Below the pieces are notes generated by a model. It searched no databases and was not told the origin of the DNA. It saw nothing but the letters and a program-made list of their open reading frames with translations. Position numbers and translations under genes: made by a program. A stretch of DNA of 64,000 nucleotides. It comes from Phormidium tenue FACHB-1052 (GTDB taxonomy: Bacteria; Cyanobacteriota; Cyanobacteriia; Phormidesmidales; Phormidesmidaceae). How positions within the stretch are numbered: position 1 is the stretch's first letter; the number at the start of each line of letters is the position of its first letter. The stretch is from positions 1-64,000 of the forward strand of contig NZ_JACJQN010000015.1 in assembly GCF_014696675.1 (NCBI RefSeq), read 5' to 3'. Positions 1 to 7,982 of this stretch are shown here, piece after piece.

Positions 1-36
1 GTCTAGCGTTTTTTGGAATTCCAAAAAACGCTAGAC
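1..36. repeat. Perfect 36-bp palindrome, candidate hairpin telomere
   Basis: Bases 1-18 (GTCTAGCGTTTTTTGGAA) are the exact reverse complement of bases 19-36; the centre is GGAATTCC with no unpaired loop. The symmetry starts at base 1 itself, as expected if the sequence record begins inside an assembly that read around a covalently closed hairpin end. A telomere-resolvase-like gene lies at 6010-7962. Known resolvase targets are perfect or near-perfect palindromes of a few tens of bp. Alternatives are an operator or a transcription terminator. The palindrome is seen; the telomere role is inferred. Confidence 0.6.
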
Positions 37-539
37 TACAATCGCTATACCCCTATAAAGCATTCTTATATCTCTATTGCTTATACCTTTATATCCTTTA
101 CCGCGATCCCCATTATGCGATCGCGTGGGGGTTATCTCTATCCTAAAGCCCTGAAACCCTTATACACCAATACTTCCAGCCGCCTGCACCTTCACTGCGA
201 TCCCCAGCGATCCTCAGACTCATATAAAAAATCTCTATATTTTAGACTGCTATTATATTAATTTCTCATATGTATATCTGCTTGAAGTGGGGAGGCATAA
301 GATATTTATATCAGTCAGAGCGAACGAGTTTTCAGTGCTTTCAGCTTCTTGCGGCTGCGATCGCACCCTTCGCCATTGTCCAAGGGGATCCCCAGGCAAA
401 CCACAAAAACACCCAAAATTATTGCTGTACAAGGATTATAGGCAACTGGCTAATTGACCGCATAACCCCTAGACTGCTATTGCATATTTATTGCAGTTAA
501 GTTATCATGTAGCAGTCAGCCAAACGGGAGGAACACCCC
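37..539. other. AT-rich gene-less segment (possibly subtelomeric)
   Basis: No convincing gene is seen. The stretch is rich in short degenerate motifs of the type CTATACCCCTATA, CTTATATCTCTA and TTATACCTTTATAT, plus HIP1-related GCGATCC/GCGATCGC words. The two open frames in it (13-261 and 270-500) give peptides with no family resemblance, no ribosome binding site and low-complexity composition. Such a non-coding, degenerate-repeat zone would fit a subtelomeric region if base 1 is a real replicon end. Confidence 0.5.
446..517 (+). promoter_or_regulatory. Promoter-like region with inverted repeat
   Basis: TTGACC is followed after 18 bp by TATTGC, a weak -10, inside the word GACTGCTAT. GACTGCTA (472-479) is repeated in inverse orientation as TAGCAGTC (510-517), a dyad just upstream of the small gene at 540. 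The word GACTGCTAT also occurs at 245-253 and in the promoter of the resolvase gene (5956-5964), so a shared regulator is possible. The dyad is seen; the regulatory role is inferred. Confidence 0.35.
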
Positions 540-686
540 ATGACCATCGCCACCACCACCCGCAACCCGGAAGTGAAGCGCCACCTCGCTCTAGGGCTAG
601 ACCCCAAAGATTTGCAATTCCTCAGCAGCCCGCAGCAGCCCCCTCAACCCCCTGCTGAAACCTATATGGGCTTCTCCATCGAATAG
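540..686 (+). CDS. Small hypothetical protein (48 aa)
   Basis: ATG at 540 is preceded by a strong ribosome binding site (GGGAGGAACACCCC-ATG) and the frame runs to TAG at 684-686. The peptide begins MTIATTTRNPEVKRHLALGL, has a basic N-terminal half, then a Pro/Gln-rich stretch (SSPQQPPQPPAE) and ends GFSIE. There is no membrane segment and no recognised family. It is the first gene inward from the palindrome and lies 61 bp before the next gene on the same strand, so the two may be cotranscribed. Support is the ribosome binding site and codon pattern; the function is unknown. Confidence 0.5.
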   Translation: MTIATTTRNPEVKRHLALGLDPKDLQFLSSPQQPPQPPAETYMGFSIE

Positions 687-747
687 CTCCCACTGCCTGC
701 CCTCAGCGCCATGAGGGCTCCCCACCCCACACTTTGAGGCATTCCCC

Positions 748-1338
748 ATGAACACCACCCAAGCACTCTTTACTCCCCTGGTAGCCCCCTACGCCACCGC
801 CGCTACCATCCTGGCCACCACTGCCCGCAACACCTGGCAAGCCCTGCGCAGCGATCGCGCCATCGACCTCTACCGCACTCTCTCAATCCTGCTCCAGATC
901 GCTGGTTGGCTGGCCTATATCGCCTGCCTCTTGACCCTTCAAGGAGGCAAGGCCGCTCGGCGCTACTACGAGGCCGAATGGGCTACTGAGGTGGGCGCGC
1001 TGGCCCTACGCATCGATCGCGCCCTAACCCCCCTCGATGGCGGCGCTACCTTGCCCCAGGCGGACGAATTGCCCCAAGACTCCCCCTGCACCCCTGCGCC
1101 CGATCGCGTCGTTGACCCTGCGGTGGCCCTCGATGCCGCTGCCACTATCCACCCCGACCAGGTGCAGTCCGTCCTCAACAGCACCGGAACCTCGACCAAC
1201 AAACTCCGCGCCCTCGCCAACCTCATCAACCTCCCATGGCGGCACTCCAGAGGAAAGGGCAAGCACATGAGCAACAGCGACATCCGCTCAGCCCTAGCTC
1301 CCTTGATCGCCCCTGACCTACTCGCACAGCTCTCCTAA
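748..1338 (+). CDS. Hypothetical membrane-anchored protein (196 aa)
   Basis: Not recognised. One hydrophobic segment at about residues 45-64 (LSILLQIAGWLAYIACLL) could anchor it in a membrane. It is followed by a short amphipathic stretch, a Pro/Asp-rich linker (about 95-130) and a basic C-terminal domain (about 140-196) with the segment TNKLRALANLI. ATG at 748 follows a short pyrimidine-rich leader with weak ribosome binding. HIP1 sites lie inside the gene, so it is native to the cyanobacterial background. It sits with the small genes at 540 and 1436 on the same strand and ends just before a hairpin. Confidence 0.6.
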   Translation: MNTTQALFTPLVAPYATAATILATTARNTWQALRSDRAIDLYRTLSILLQIAGWLAYIACLLTLQGGKAARRYYEAEWATEVGALALRIDRALTPLDGGATLPQADELPQDSPCTPAPDRVVDPAVALDAAATIHPDQVQSVLNSTGTSTNKLRALANLINLPWRHSRGKGKHMSNSDIRSALAPLIAPDLLAQLS

Positions 1339-1344
1339 ACACCT

Positions 1345-1373
1345 GGCCCCTGGGTGTGTTTCGCCCAGGGGCC
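1345..1373 (+). terminator. Hairpin terminator candidate
   Basis: GGCCCCTGGG and CCCAGGGGCC form a perfect 10-bp stem with a 9-nt loop, 7 nt after the stop codon of the gene at 748-1338. No long T-run follows, so termination may be weak or factor-dependent. Confidence 0.5.
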
Positions 1374-1435
1374 TGCGCGATCGCATCCTCTCCGACCGCT
1401 ACAGAGACAACTGACACCCCTATCACCTGAGCATC

Positions 1436-1648
1436 ATGAGCACCACCATCTTTGAAGCAACCAACGCCCAGTACTACGCCCTGGAAAAGGCCAAAGAGGT
1501 CTTTGGGCGGCAGTGGAAATCGAAATTAAAGGTCTGCTGGGAAACGGGGATGTACCCCCGCTCTCTGAGCCAGTACAGGGCTGAGCTTCAGCAAGTCAGG
1601 AGCGGCGGCGGGCCGTCCTGGTTGAGCAAGTTCCAATTCGACGGCTAA
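1436..1648 (+). CDS. Small conserved cyanobacterial-type protein (70 aa)
   Basis: A 70-aa protein with the layout YYALEKAKEVFGRQWKSKLK ... YRAELQQVR ... GPSWLSKFQF. From memory, short proteins with this pattern (aromatic-Ala-Leu, GR-W-KSKL, then a GPSWL-K-F tail) recur in cyanobacterial genomes without assigned function. It has basic and aromatic residues and no membrane segment. ATG 1436 overlaps ATGAGC context with no strong ribosome binding site (CCTGAGCATC). It lies between the hypothetical membrane gene and the PP-loop gene on the same strand. Function unknown. Confidence 0.55.
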   Translation: MSTTIFEATNAQYYALEKAKEVFGRQWKSKLKVCWETGMYPRSLSQYRAELQQVRSGGGPSWLSKFQFDG

Positions 1649-1722
1649 TCACCTGGGGCTGCTATAGCCCCCTCCGGCAGGTTGCGATCGCAGCTCCCCC
1701 GTACTCTCCCCTCTTGGCCACC

Positions 1723-2973
1723 ATGACTTTAGCCGTTGATCAAATCAGCCTTTTCCCTGAGGCAGAAGGACTCTACCTACCCCCAGTGATTCAGCAGGCC
1801 ATGGACATGGGCGCTGCCTTGGTGATCTCCGTGAGCGGCGGCAAGGACTCCGACGCCATGCTGGTGGCCACCGTGAAAGCCTACCGAGAAATGGGCTGGA
1901 GCGGGCCTATCTTCGCCCTCTTCTGTGACCTGGGCCGCATCGAATGGGCTGGGGCATTGGAGCATATTCGCAGCCGCTGCGATCGCCTGGGGGTACGACT
2001 GGTCGTGGTGAAACGGCCTCAGGGTGGACTCGTCGATCGCTGGCGACAGCGCTTTGAGGCAATAGCGGCCAAACCAGGAGGCGACCCCAACAGCGAGAAA
2101 GTCGGGAATGCCCCCCTGTGGAGTTCATCGCAAAATCGCTACTGTACAAGCCACCTCAAGGAGCAGCAGGCCGATAAGGTACTCAGGAAAATTGGGAATG
2201 CCCCCCTGTGGAGTTCATCCCAACATCGCTACTGCACCTCTGAACTGAAGGAGGGCCAAGCCGATAAGGCGTTGCGATCGCATTCGCTGGTCATCTGCGC
2301 CCTCGGCATCAGGAAGGAGGAATCGAGCAATCGGGCTAAGAAGCCGGGGGTTTGGGTGCGCCCTGGGCCGACAACAAAGGCTCTCAAGGAACCGGCTGGG
2401 ATGACGGTGGCAGGTGAACGAGAGCAATGGGCCGCTGATGCACTCTCTAGCTGGCTGGAGTCGGGCCGCAAGGGGCGGTTGGCGCTCAACTGGCTTCCGA
2501 TCTTCCGTTGGCCCCTACAGCGGGTCTGGGAGGAGCTAGGCGTGTCTCTCGACGAGCTGGAGCAGCGGCAACAGCTATTCGCAGAGGGGAACTACTATGA
2601 CGCCCTCGACGGCTTCCCCGGCCATTGGGTCTACGTCTCCGGCAACTCCAGGATGAGTTGCTCGATGTGTGTGCTGGCCAGTGGTTCAGATATTCGCAAT
2701 GGCGCGATCCTCAACCCGCTCACCTGGCTGGAGCTAGCCCTGCTGGAACTTGAATCGGGTTGGAGCTTCAAAGCCGATCTGTGGTTGGCGTCTTTGGCTG
2801 AGCTGGTGACCCGGTTCCCCTTGGAAAGGCGTAGACGGCTCCTTCAAGCGCTCTATGACCTCAACCGGGTGCGGCGCTGGCACCCCTCTTACGCTCTGTC
2901 TCTGCTGGCCTCTCTCGCCCCTGCTATGACGATGTTTTGGTCTGAGGCGTTCTTGTCCTTCCTCAAGGATTGA
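1723..2973 (+). CDS. PP-loop / PAPS-reductase-like nucleotidyl-transfer protein
   Basis: The N-terminal part carries the PP-loop ATP-pyrophosphatase signature SGGKDSD (about residues 38-44), typical of the PAPS reductase/DndC-type fold, which adenylates or reduces a sulfur-linked substrate. The downstream motif RYCTS-LK is the family's substrate/Cys region. Unusually it is present twice in tandem: residues about 126-155 and 156-185 are near-identical 30-aa units containing NAPLWSSSQ. A C-terminal Cys pair (SCSMCVL) may bind a metal. ATG at 1723 is chosen over the in-frame TTG at 1714. Plasmid and phage homologues are often linked to DNA modification or thiolation, but no dnd partner genes lie next to it, so the substrate is unknown. 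Confidence 0.75.
   Translation: MTLAVDQISLFPEAEGLYLPPVIQQAMDMGAALVISVSGGKDSDAMLVATVKAYREMGWSGPIFALFCDLGRIEWAGALEHIRSRCDRLGVRLVVVKRPQGGLVDRWRQRFEAIAAKPGGDPNSEKVGNAPLWSSSQNRYCTSHLKEQQADKVLRKIGNAPLWSSSQHRYCTSELKEGQADKALRSHSLVICALGIRKEESSNRAKKPGVWVRPGPTTKALKEPAGMTVAGEREQWAADALSSWLESGRKGRLALNWLPIFRWPLQRVWEELGVSLDELEQRQQLFAEGNYYDALDGFPGHWVYVSGNSRMSCSMCVLASGSDIRNGAILNPLTWLELALLELESGWSFKADLWLASLAELVTRFPLERRRRLLQALYDLNRVRRWHPSYALSLLASLAPAMTMFWSEAFLSFLKD
2098..2277 (+). repeat. 90-bp tandem duplication inside the PP-loop gene
   Basis: Positions 2098-2187 and 2188-2277 are in-frame 90-nt copies. They share GGGAATGCCCCCCTGTGGAG and differ at scattered sites later on. Both encode K-(V/I)-GNAPLWSSSQ-x-RYCTS-x-LKE-x-QADK. 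The duplication doubles the RYCTS motif of the PAPS-reductase-like fold without breaking the frame. The divergence between copies suggests it is not an assembly slip. Confidence 0.85.
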
Positions 2974-2995
2974 AAGGACTTCCCTCGGTCATGCC

Positions 2996-3905
2996 CCAGG
3001 CGCTGCTAGTGGGCCTCCCCCGGTGCCGCTGCCGCTGGCCCAGGCGATCGCCCTGGCGCTGCATGGACTGGGGGCGCTGCTGGTGGCCATGGACAGGGAA
3101 CTGCGCGGCCTGGGGGTGGCCTGGGGCGCTGCTGGCGGTGGTGGTGACGGTGGCTCTGGAGCTGCTGGTGGGCGGTGCAGCTGGTGTCCCCCCCCCTGTG
3201 GGACTCATCCGCTGCCCCCGGTGCGCTGGCTGAGGGAACTGCGCGGCCTGGGGGCTGGCGCTGGCCCCGGTGGTGGCGGTGGCTCAGGAGGGGCTGGTGG
3301 GCCTCCCCGGTGCGCTGACGATCGCGACGGGGTGCTACACCATCTGACCCTGGCCCAGGCGCTGCTGGTCGGCGGTGCAGCTGGCAATCGCGCCGGGGAA
3401 AGCTGCACGACCTCGGCCTGTCGGTCACGGCAGCGTGGTGGCCCAGTCGCGGGCGAACGGGGCGGCGGTGGTGGACAGCGCCCCAGGAGGTGCTGGTGGT
3501 GCCCCTCCCTTGTGGGCCTCATCCGGCTACCCTTGGGGCCAGCACCCCAAGGGGTGCAGCTGGGGGCGATCGCTCCGGGAGAACTGCGCGGGCCTCGGCG
3601 GCGGTGGCCCAGGCGGGGCGGGTGGGGCGGGTGGGGCTGGCCCAGGCGCTGCTGGTCGGCGGGGCGGGAGGCGATCGCAACCGCTGGGCCTCAGTCTGCC
3701 GTTCATGGTGGTGGACGGCACCCCAGGCGGGGGCCAGTGGCCAAGGGAGGGCTGGGGGGCCTCCCCTGGTGCGCTGGCGACGGTCGAGCCAGGGCGGCGA
3801 TCGCTCCGGGGAGAACTGCACCGCCTGCCGGTCAGCGCAGTAGTGGCGACGGTGGCGGTGGCCTAGGGGGTGCTGCTGGGGGTTCGGTAGGGCGGGGGGC
3901 GATCG
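2996..3905 (+). repeat. GC-rich, G-skewed mosaic repeat tract
   Basis: About 0.9 kb of extreme GC content with strong G bias on the plus strand, made of shuffled short direct repeats. Examples are CCCAGGCGCTGCTGGTCGGC near 3355 and 3642, GGGAACTGCGCGGCCTGGGG near 3096 and 3231, and GGGAGAACTGC-type words near 3578 and 3807. HIP1 octamers are scattered through it. All frames are open because stops are rare at this GC, giving Gly/Pro/Arg-rich pseudo-proteins; none has a credible start, ribosome binding site or family. I treat it as non-coding repeat DNA of unknown role between the PP-loop gene and umuDC. Confidence 0.6.
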
Positions 3906-3987
3906 CATGGGCAGACTGCTGCTGCTGGGACTGGTCACTTCCCTCTTGTGGGCCGCCGCCAATGTCAGCCGCCGCCCAAAGGTTTTG

Positions 3988-4001
3988 AGTTCATCTGTAC
4001 T
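3988..4001. promoter_or_regulatory. LexA (SOS) box upstream of umuDC
   Basis: AGTTCATCTGTACT matches the published cyanobacterial LexA operator RGTACNNNDGTWCB at all but one defined position (T for A in the first half-site). It lies about 60 bp before the umuD start, overlapping a promoter-like TATACTG at 4001. A LexA operator in front of umuDC is the expected arrangement in bacteria. Confidence 0.65.
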
Positions 4002-4061
4002 ATACTGCTCTAACGAGTTCCACTCCATGGTTCAAATCCTTAGCACACGCGGCTTTTACAG

Positions 4062-4478
4062 GTGCTCTACCGCTGTTGCGCTGAAGGACGTTTTGCTGTG
4101 TTTATCGTCACTGTCCCCGCTGGGTTCCCCTCCCCGGCGGAAGATTATGCTGAGGGGCCTCTCGACCTAAACCGCTACCTCATCCACCATCCCGCCGCGA
4201 CCTTCTTCGTACGGGTTAAGGGCGACTCGATGGCCGGGGCTGGCATCTTCTGTGGGGATCTGCTGATTGTGGATCGGGCGCTCAACCCTGTCCCCGGCAA
4301 TGTGGTCATTGCTGTGGTGAATGGCGATCTGACGGTGAAGCGTTTTCACCAGGAGGCCGGGCAGATCTGGCTGATGCCTGAGAACCCTGACTATGCCCCT
4401 ATCGTGATTGACTGCTATACCGACTTCGCCATCTGGGGTGTGGTCACGAAGGCCATTCACTTCCTGGGGGGCTCATGA
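4062..4478 (+). CDS. umuD: UmuD-like SOS mutagenesis protein (S24 peptidase)
   Basis: 138 aa, the normal UmuD length. UmuD is a dimer that cleaves itself when stimulated by RecA filaments; UmuD' then joins UmuC as DNA polymerase V for translesion synthesis. The cleavage site is A20-G21 in the context PAGFPSPA (E. coli UmuD has Cys-Gly here). The catalytic dyad is visible as S56 (KGDSM) and K93 (LTVKRF). The start is GTG 4062, supported by alignment length to the family. The stop overlaps the umuC start (ATGA), so translation is coupled. A LexA-type operator upstream indicates SOS control. Confidence 0.9.
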   Translation: MLYRCCAEGRFAVFIVTVPAGFPSPAEDYAEGPLDLNRYLIHHPAATFFVRVKGDSMAGAGIFCGDLLIVDRALNPVPGNVVIAVVNGDLTVKRFHQEAGQIWLMPENPDYAPIVIDCYTDFAIWGVVTKAIHFLGGS

Positions 4479-5737
4479 TCGCTTTGGTCGATTGCAATAA
4501 TTTCTACGTGTCCTGTGAGCGGGTGTTTAACCCCAAGCTGGAGGGCAAGCCGGTGGTGGTGCTCTCAAACAACGATGCTTGCGTGGTGGCCCGCTCCAAT
4601 GAGGTCAAGGCGCTAGGTGTGAAGATGGGTACCCCGCTGTTTGAGCTGCGTTGGTCAGAGACCGGCCCAGGAGGGCCATCGCTCATTCAAGAGCACCAGA
4701 TCCAGGTCTTTTCGAGCAACTATGCCCTCTATGGCGACCTGTCGCGGCGGGTGATGGAGGTGCTGGGGCAGTTCTCTTCTGAGGTTGAGGTCTATTCCAT
4801 TGATGAGGCATTCCTGGGTCTTGCGGGACTGTCCTGTGAGATAGTGGCCCACCACATGCGGCTGACGGTGAAGCAGTGGACGGGCATTCCGGTTTCGGTC
4901 GGGGTGGCCACCACCAAAACGCTGGCCAAGATCGCCAATCACCAGGCTAAGCAGCAGGGGGGTGTCTGTGTTCTGCACGAGCCAGCGCCGGTGCTGGCCC
5001 AGTTGCCGGTGTCGGAGGTGTGGGGCATTGGGCGGCGGCTCTCTCAACGTCTGGTGGCTCACGGCATCACTACGGCCCTGCACCTGCAACAGGCTGACCT
5101 GGCCCTGATCCGGCAGCTGCTCGGCATCGTTGGGGTCAGAACGGTTCTAGAGCTGCGCGGGGTGGCCTGCCTGCCCCTGGAGCGATGCCCTCAACCCCGA
5201 AAGAGCTGTTGTGTCTCTCGCGGCTTTGGGCGGCCTGTGGTGTCTCTGGCGGAGCTGAAACAGGCGATCGCTTCCTATGGAAGTGCAGCAGCAGAAAAGC
5301 TCAGGCGCGATCAACGGGTCGCTCAGTCTTTGCAGGTGTTTATTACCACCAACCGCTTTCGACCGCAGGAGCCGCAGTATGTCAATTCAGAGGCGATCCG
5401 GTTGCCTTTCCCCACTCATGACACTCTGACGATCGTACAGGCGGCGTTGGGGGCCGCTGAGCGGTTATATCGGCCTGGGTACGGCTATCACAAGGCCGGG
5501 GTGATGATGATGGATCTGAGCGACGGGGCGATCGCGCAAAGGGATCTCTTTGTCGAGGAGGGTAGAAGAGAAAGGGCGGGGCGGTTGATGGTGGCGATCG
5601 ATGCGCTCAATCAACAGTTTGGGGCTGGGACGGTGCATTGGGCCGCTGAGGGGTTGCAGCAGGAGTGGAGAATGCGGGCGGAGTGGCGATCTCAACGGTT
5701 TACGACTCGGTGGGATGAGTTAGCGGTGGTGAGGTAG
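4475..5737 (+). CDS. umuC: UmuC, DNA polymerase V catalytic subunit (Y family)
   Basis: 420 aa, full length for UmuC. Y-family polymerase signatures are present: the first metal-binding motif in [16 protein letters not shown], the steric-gate/fingers stretch [15 protein letters not shown], and the catalytic YSIDEAFL. A helix-hairpin-helix region ([12 protein letters not shown]) and the little-finger and DUF4113-type C-terminal parts follow ([28 protein letters not shown]). It replicates past lesions with UmuD'. Its start overlaps umuD by 4 nt. HIP1 sites within the gene suit long residence in a cyanobacterium. Plasmid-borne umuDC commonly raises host mutability. Confidence 0.95.
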   Translation: MIALVDCNNFYVSCERVFNPKLEGKPVVVLSNNDACVVARSNEVKALGVKMGTPLFELRWSETGPGGPSLIQEHQIQVFSSNYALYGDLSRRVMEVLGQFSSEVEVYSIDEAFLGLAGLSCEIVAHHMRLTVKQWTGIPVSVGVATTKTLAKIANHQAKQQGGVCVLHEPAPVLAQLPVSEVWGIGRRLSQRLVAHGITTALHLQQADLALIRQLLGIVGVRTVLELRGVACLPLERCPQPRKSCCVSRGFGRPVVSLAELKQAIASYGSAAAEKLRRDQRVAQSLQVFITTNRFRPQEPQYVNSEAIRLPFPTHDTLTIVQAALGAAERLYRPGYGYHKAGVMMMDLSDGAIAQRDLFVEEGRRERAGRLMVAIDALNQQFGAGTVHWAAEGLQQEWRMRAEWRSQRFTTRWDELAVVR

Positions 5738-5815
5738 ATGGCGATCGCTTCCCTGATATCGGTAACACCGCTTCCGATTTCAACTCGCTGTCCTGTGGGG
5801 GATTGGGTCGCAAAA

Positions 5816-5839
5816 AGCCCCCGGTCTATACCAGGGGCT
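5816..5839 (-). terminator. Strong hairpin, minus-strand terminator form
   Basis: AGCCCCTGGT-ATAG-ACCGGGGGCT forms a 10-bp stem (one G-T pair) with a 4-nt loop, followed on the minus strand by TTTTTG. In the plus direction the stem follows umuC but is preceded by the A-run. It could insulate umuDC from leftward transcripts and also act as the umuC 3' end. Confidence 0.6.
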
Positions 5840-5935
5840 GAGGTGAAATTCTATGGGGCTATTCTACCCTTCACCGATGGCCCTACCCTACTCCAGTCCG
5901 GGCTACGCCTAACTCAACCAGCAAAACATTCTAGG

Positions 5936-5967
5936 TTGACCGATATAGTTTTATTGACTGCTATAAT
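5936..5967 (+). promoter_or_regulatory. Promoter of the resolvase gene
   Basis: TGCTATAAT at 5959-5967 is a perfect extended -10 (TGN-TATAAT), 43 bp before the start codon at 6010. TTGACC at 5936 is a consensus -35, though the 20-bp spacer is long; the extended -10 may compensate. The shared word GACTGCTAT links it to sequences near the left end (245, 472). Confidence 0.6.
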
Positions 5968-6009
5968 TAAACCTGTAGATGATGCCGTTCCGTTCAACTA
6001 TCCATAGCT

Positions 6010-7962
6010 ATGGCCTCTCTATCCCAAACCTTCGACACCACCCGCAACGAAATCGTCGCCGCAATGGAGCAGCGCATCGATAAGGGCGATCGCACCAAGC
6101 TGACTAAGAAAGACCTGGAGGAGTTGATCGCTATCCTCGTGGCCAAGCTGGTGGAGATGAATGCCCTTGGCACTGACACGAAGGCGGCAATCGATCGTCT
6201 CTGTGCGGCGGAGCAGGAGCTATTGGAGAGGGCTTATCCCCGCAGCAGTATCAATTCGGTCTATTTCCCGCGCTACACAAAAGCGATTAAATCCGCGATT
6301 GAGGCGGGGCGTATTACCCTCAATGGCAAAAATTCGTACCCTCGGCGGTGGGCGAAGCGCAATCCGCTGCCGGGGGAGCCCAGCAGCGGCTCTGAGGCGC
6401 GACACTATGCCTTAGACGGGTTTATCTACCCCATTGAGGTGCAGGCGCAGCTCAGAGCCGCTACCACCCAAAATGCCAATGCTCGTCAGGATGATCGTCA
6501 ACCCGTCGATCTCGATGCCTATATGGGCAAAATCAATCTCCTATTGGCCTCTAATGACCCCATCGATTTAATCATCGCGATCGCTGCCGTGACCGGAAGG
6601 CGGCACACGGAGGTGGTCAGTCTCGGGCAGCTCCAACCCCAGGTCGGGGAGATGGCTCAACTGATTCCCCAGGGGCATCCTTACTTACTTCGCTTTACGG
6701 GGCAGCAGAAAGCGGCGAAGCCTGCCTACGATTTGCTGACGTTGGTGCCCGCCCAGGATGTTTTGCTGGCGATTGAAAAGCTCAGGGCTGCCGCTGACAT
6801 TCATGACCTGGCTGGGGTCGCCTCGGATGACCCCAGGATGGAGGCGCTCAATGCTCGGGTGAATCGTCGAGTGGTCAAGGTGCTCGGTGAGGTGCTGCCG
6901 ACGCCTCAAGGGTTTACCAATATTTCGATTCATCGCTGCCGGGCGGTCTATGTGCCGATCTCCCTCCATTTCTTCTGCCCGGCCAATATGGCGGAGCAGC
7001 GTCTGGCTCAGCATCTCCTCGGCCATGTGCTATTTGATGACACGACTACCGGCAATGCCTCGGTGACGGGCCATTACTACCAGTATTATCTGACGCGCAA
7101 TGGGAAGCCGCTTACCGCTCGCGGGGTGAAGCTGGCCGCGAGTGGCCCCATTCCTCTGCCGCCCGATGAGATTGACGCACCCGTTGAACCATCCCCTACA
7201 GAAAACCAAGGAGCATTGACCGTGGCTGATTCTCTTCCCGCTAAGACAACACCGAGTTCGCAGGTGAATGGGGCTGGGGAGGGTGACCCGGTTTGGGCGA
7301 CGATCTCATCTCAGGCGGCGACAATCTCCACTCAGGCTCAAACCATCTCGGCTCAGGCGGCGACGATTGATCGCCTGGCTCGCTCGGGCGGTGGGCAGGG
7401 TGATGATTCAGAATTCAAGGCGTTGAAGGCCGAACATGCACGGCTATTGGCAATGCTGGATGAGTTGAGGGCGATCGCTGATGACCCTAACCAACTCCAG
7501 GCTGCTCAGCGCTTCTTTGCCTTCGATTTTGACCGCGAGGGCGATGCGCTCGATGACGGGGGGGCTGGGACTGCGGTGGGGTCACCGGCTGCGCCATCAG
7601 CTACGACACTGGCTGTGTCTAGACCCGCTCGGACTAAGGATGAGGATGACAGCGACCACGATAAGGCCCAAGACACGAAGCCCTATCAGCGCGGGGTGCG
7701 ACTCCTTGAACTCGCTCAGCTGTGGGCGCAGGAACATCCCGATGCGACGGTCAAGTTCTCGGGGGCCTTACTCAAGGCCGTCGGCGTTCATGCGGCGGCG
7801 ATTAAGGCCATTACCACCGATCTTGAGGGTGATATTGAGGCCTTCAATAAGTCTCTGGGTGATGACTCCCTCAAAACCCATAACAAGGGCAGAACCGAGC
7901 CCTTCCTCAAGTTCGCAGCCGAAATGCTACAGAATGAAGGCCTCTATAACCCCAGAAGCTAA
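6010..7962 (+). CDS. Telomere resolvase (protelomerase)-like tyrosine recombinase
   Basis: 650 aa, close to TelN/TelK in length. The central domain follows the protelomerase order: TGRRHTEV (R197/R198), RFTGQQKAAK (K234 or K237), then HRCRAVYVPI around R311, which resembles the RA(V/I)YA block of telomere resolvases, then LGH (H339) and HYYQYYL, where the nucleophile is probably one of Y356-Y360. The enzyme would cut the palindromic junction of replicated ends and rejoin strands into hairpins. Residues about 420-450 hold heptad-like TISSQA/TISAQA repeats, then a charged linker and a C-terminal domain. The gap between H339 and the tyrosines (17-21 residues) is longer than in TelN. A palindrome at base 1 is a candidate substrate. 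A generic tyrosine recombinase is the alternative. Confidence 0.75.
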   Translation: MASLSQTFDTTRNEIVAAMEQRIDKGDRTKLTKKDLEELIAILVAKLVEMNALGTDTKAAIDRLCAAEQELLERAYPRSSINSVYFPRYTKAIKSAIEAGRITLNGKNSYPRRWAKRNPLPGEPSSGSEARHYALDGFIYPIEVQAQLRAATTQNANARQDDRQPVDLDAYMGKINLLLASNDPIDLIIAIAAVTGRRHTEVVSLGQLQPQVGEMAQLIPQGHPYLLRFTGQQKAAKPAYDLLTLVPAQDVLLAIEKLRAAADIHDLAGVASDDPRMEALNARVNRRVVKVLGEVLPTPQGFTNISIHRCRAVYVPISLHFFCPANMAEQRLAQHLLGHVLFDDTTTGNASVTGHYYQYYLTRNGKPLTARGVKLAASGPIPLPPDEIDAPVEPSPTENQGALTVADSLPAKTTPSSQVNGAGEGDPVWATISSQAATISTQAQTISAQAATIDRLARSGGGQGDDSEFKALKAEHARLLAMLDELRAIADDPNQLQAAQRFFAFDFDREGDALDDGGAGTAVGSPAAPSATTLAVSRPARTKDEDDSDHDKAQDTKPYQRGVRLLELAQLWAQEHPDATVKFSGALLKAVGVHAAAIKAITTDLEGDIEAFNKSLGDDSLKTHNKGRTEPFLKFAAEMLQNEGLYNPRS

Positions 7963-7982
7963 GCGACGGCTTCGCTATCTAA

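Noticed and set aside
13-500. Two open frames (13-261, 270-500) at the left end
   Set aside because: No ribosome binding site, unnatural composition, no family; the first overlaps the palindrome. Treated as non-coding.
3023-3988. Long Gly-rich frames in the GC-rich tract
   Set aside because: All six frames are open because of GC content; repeats explain the peptides; no start signal.
3907-4170. 87-aa frame before umuD
   Set aside because: Overlaps the LexA box and the umuD start in another frame; no family.
5738-6007. 89-aa frame after umuC
   Set aside because: It spans a terminator-like hairpin and the resolvase promoter; no ribosome binding site.
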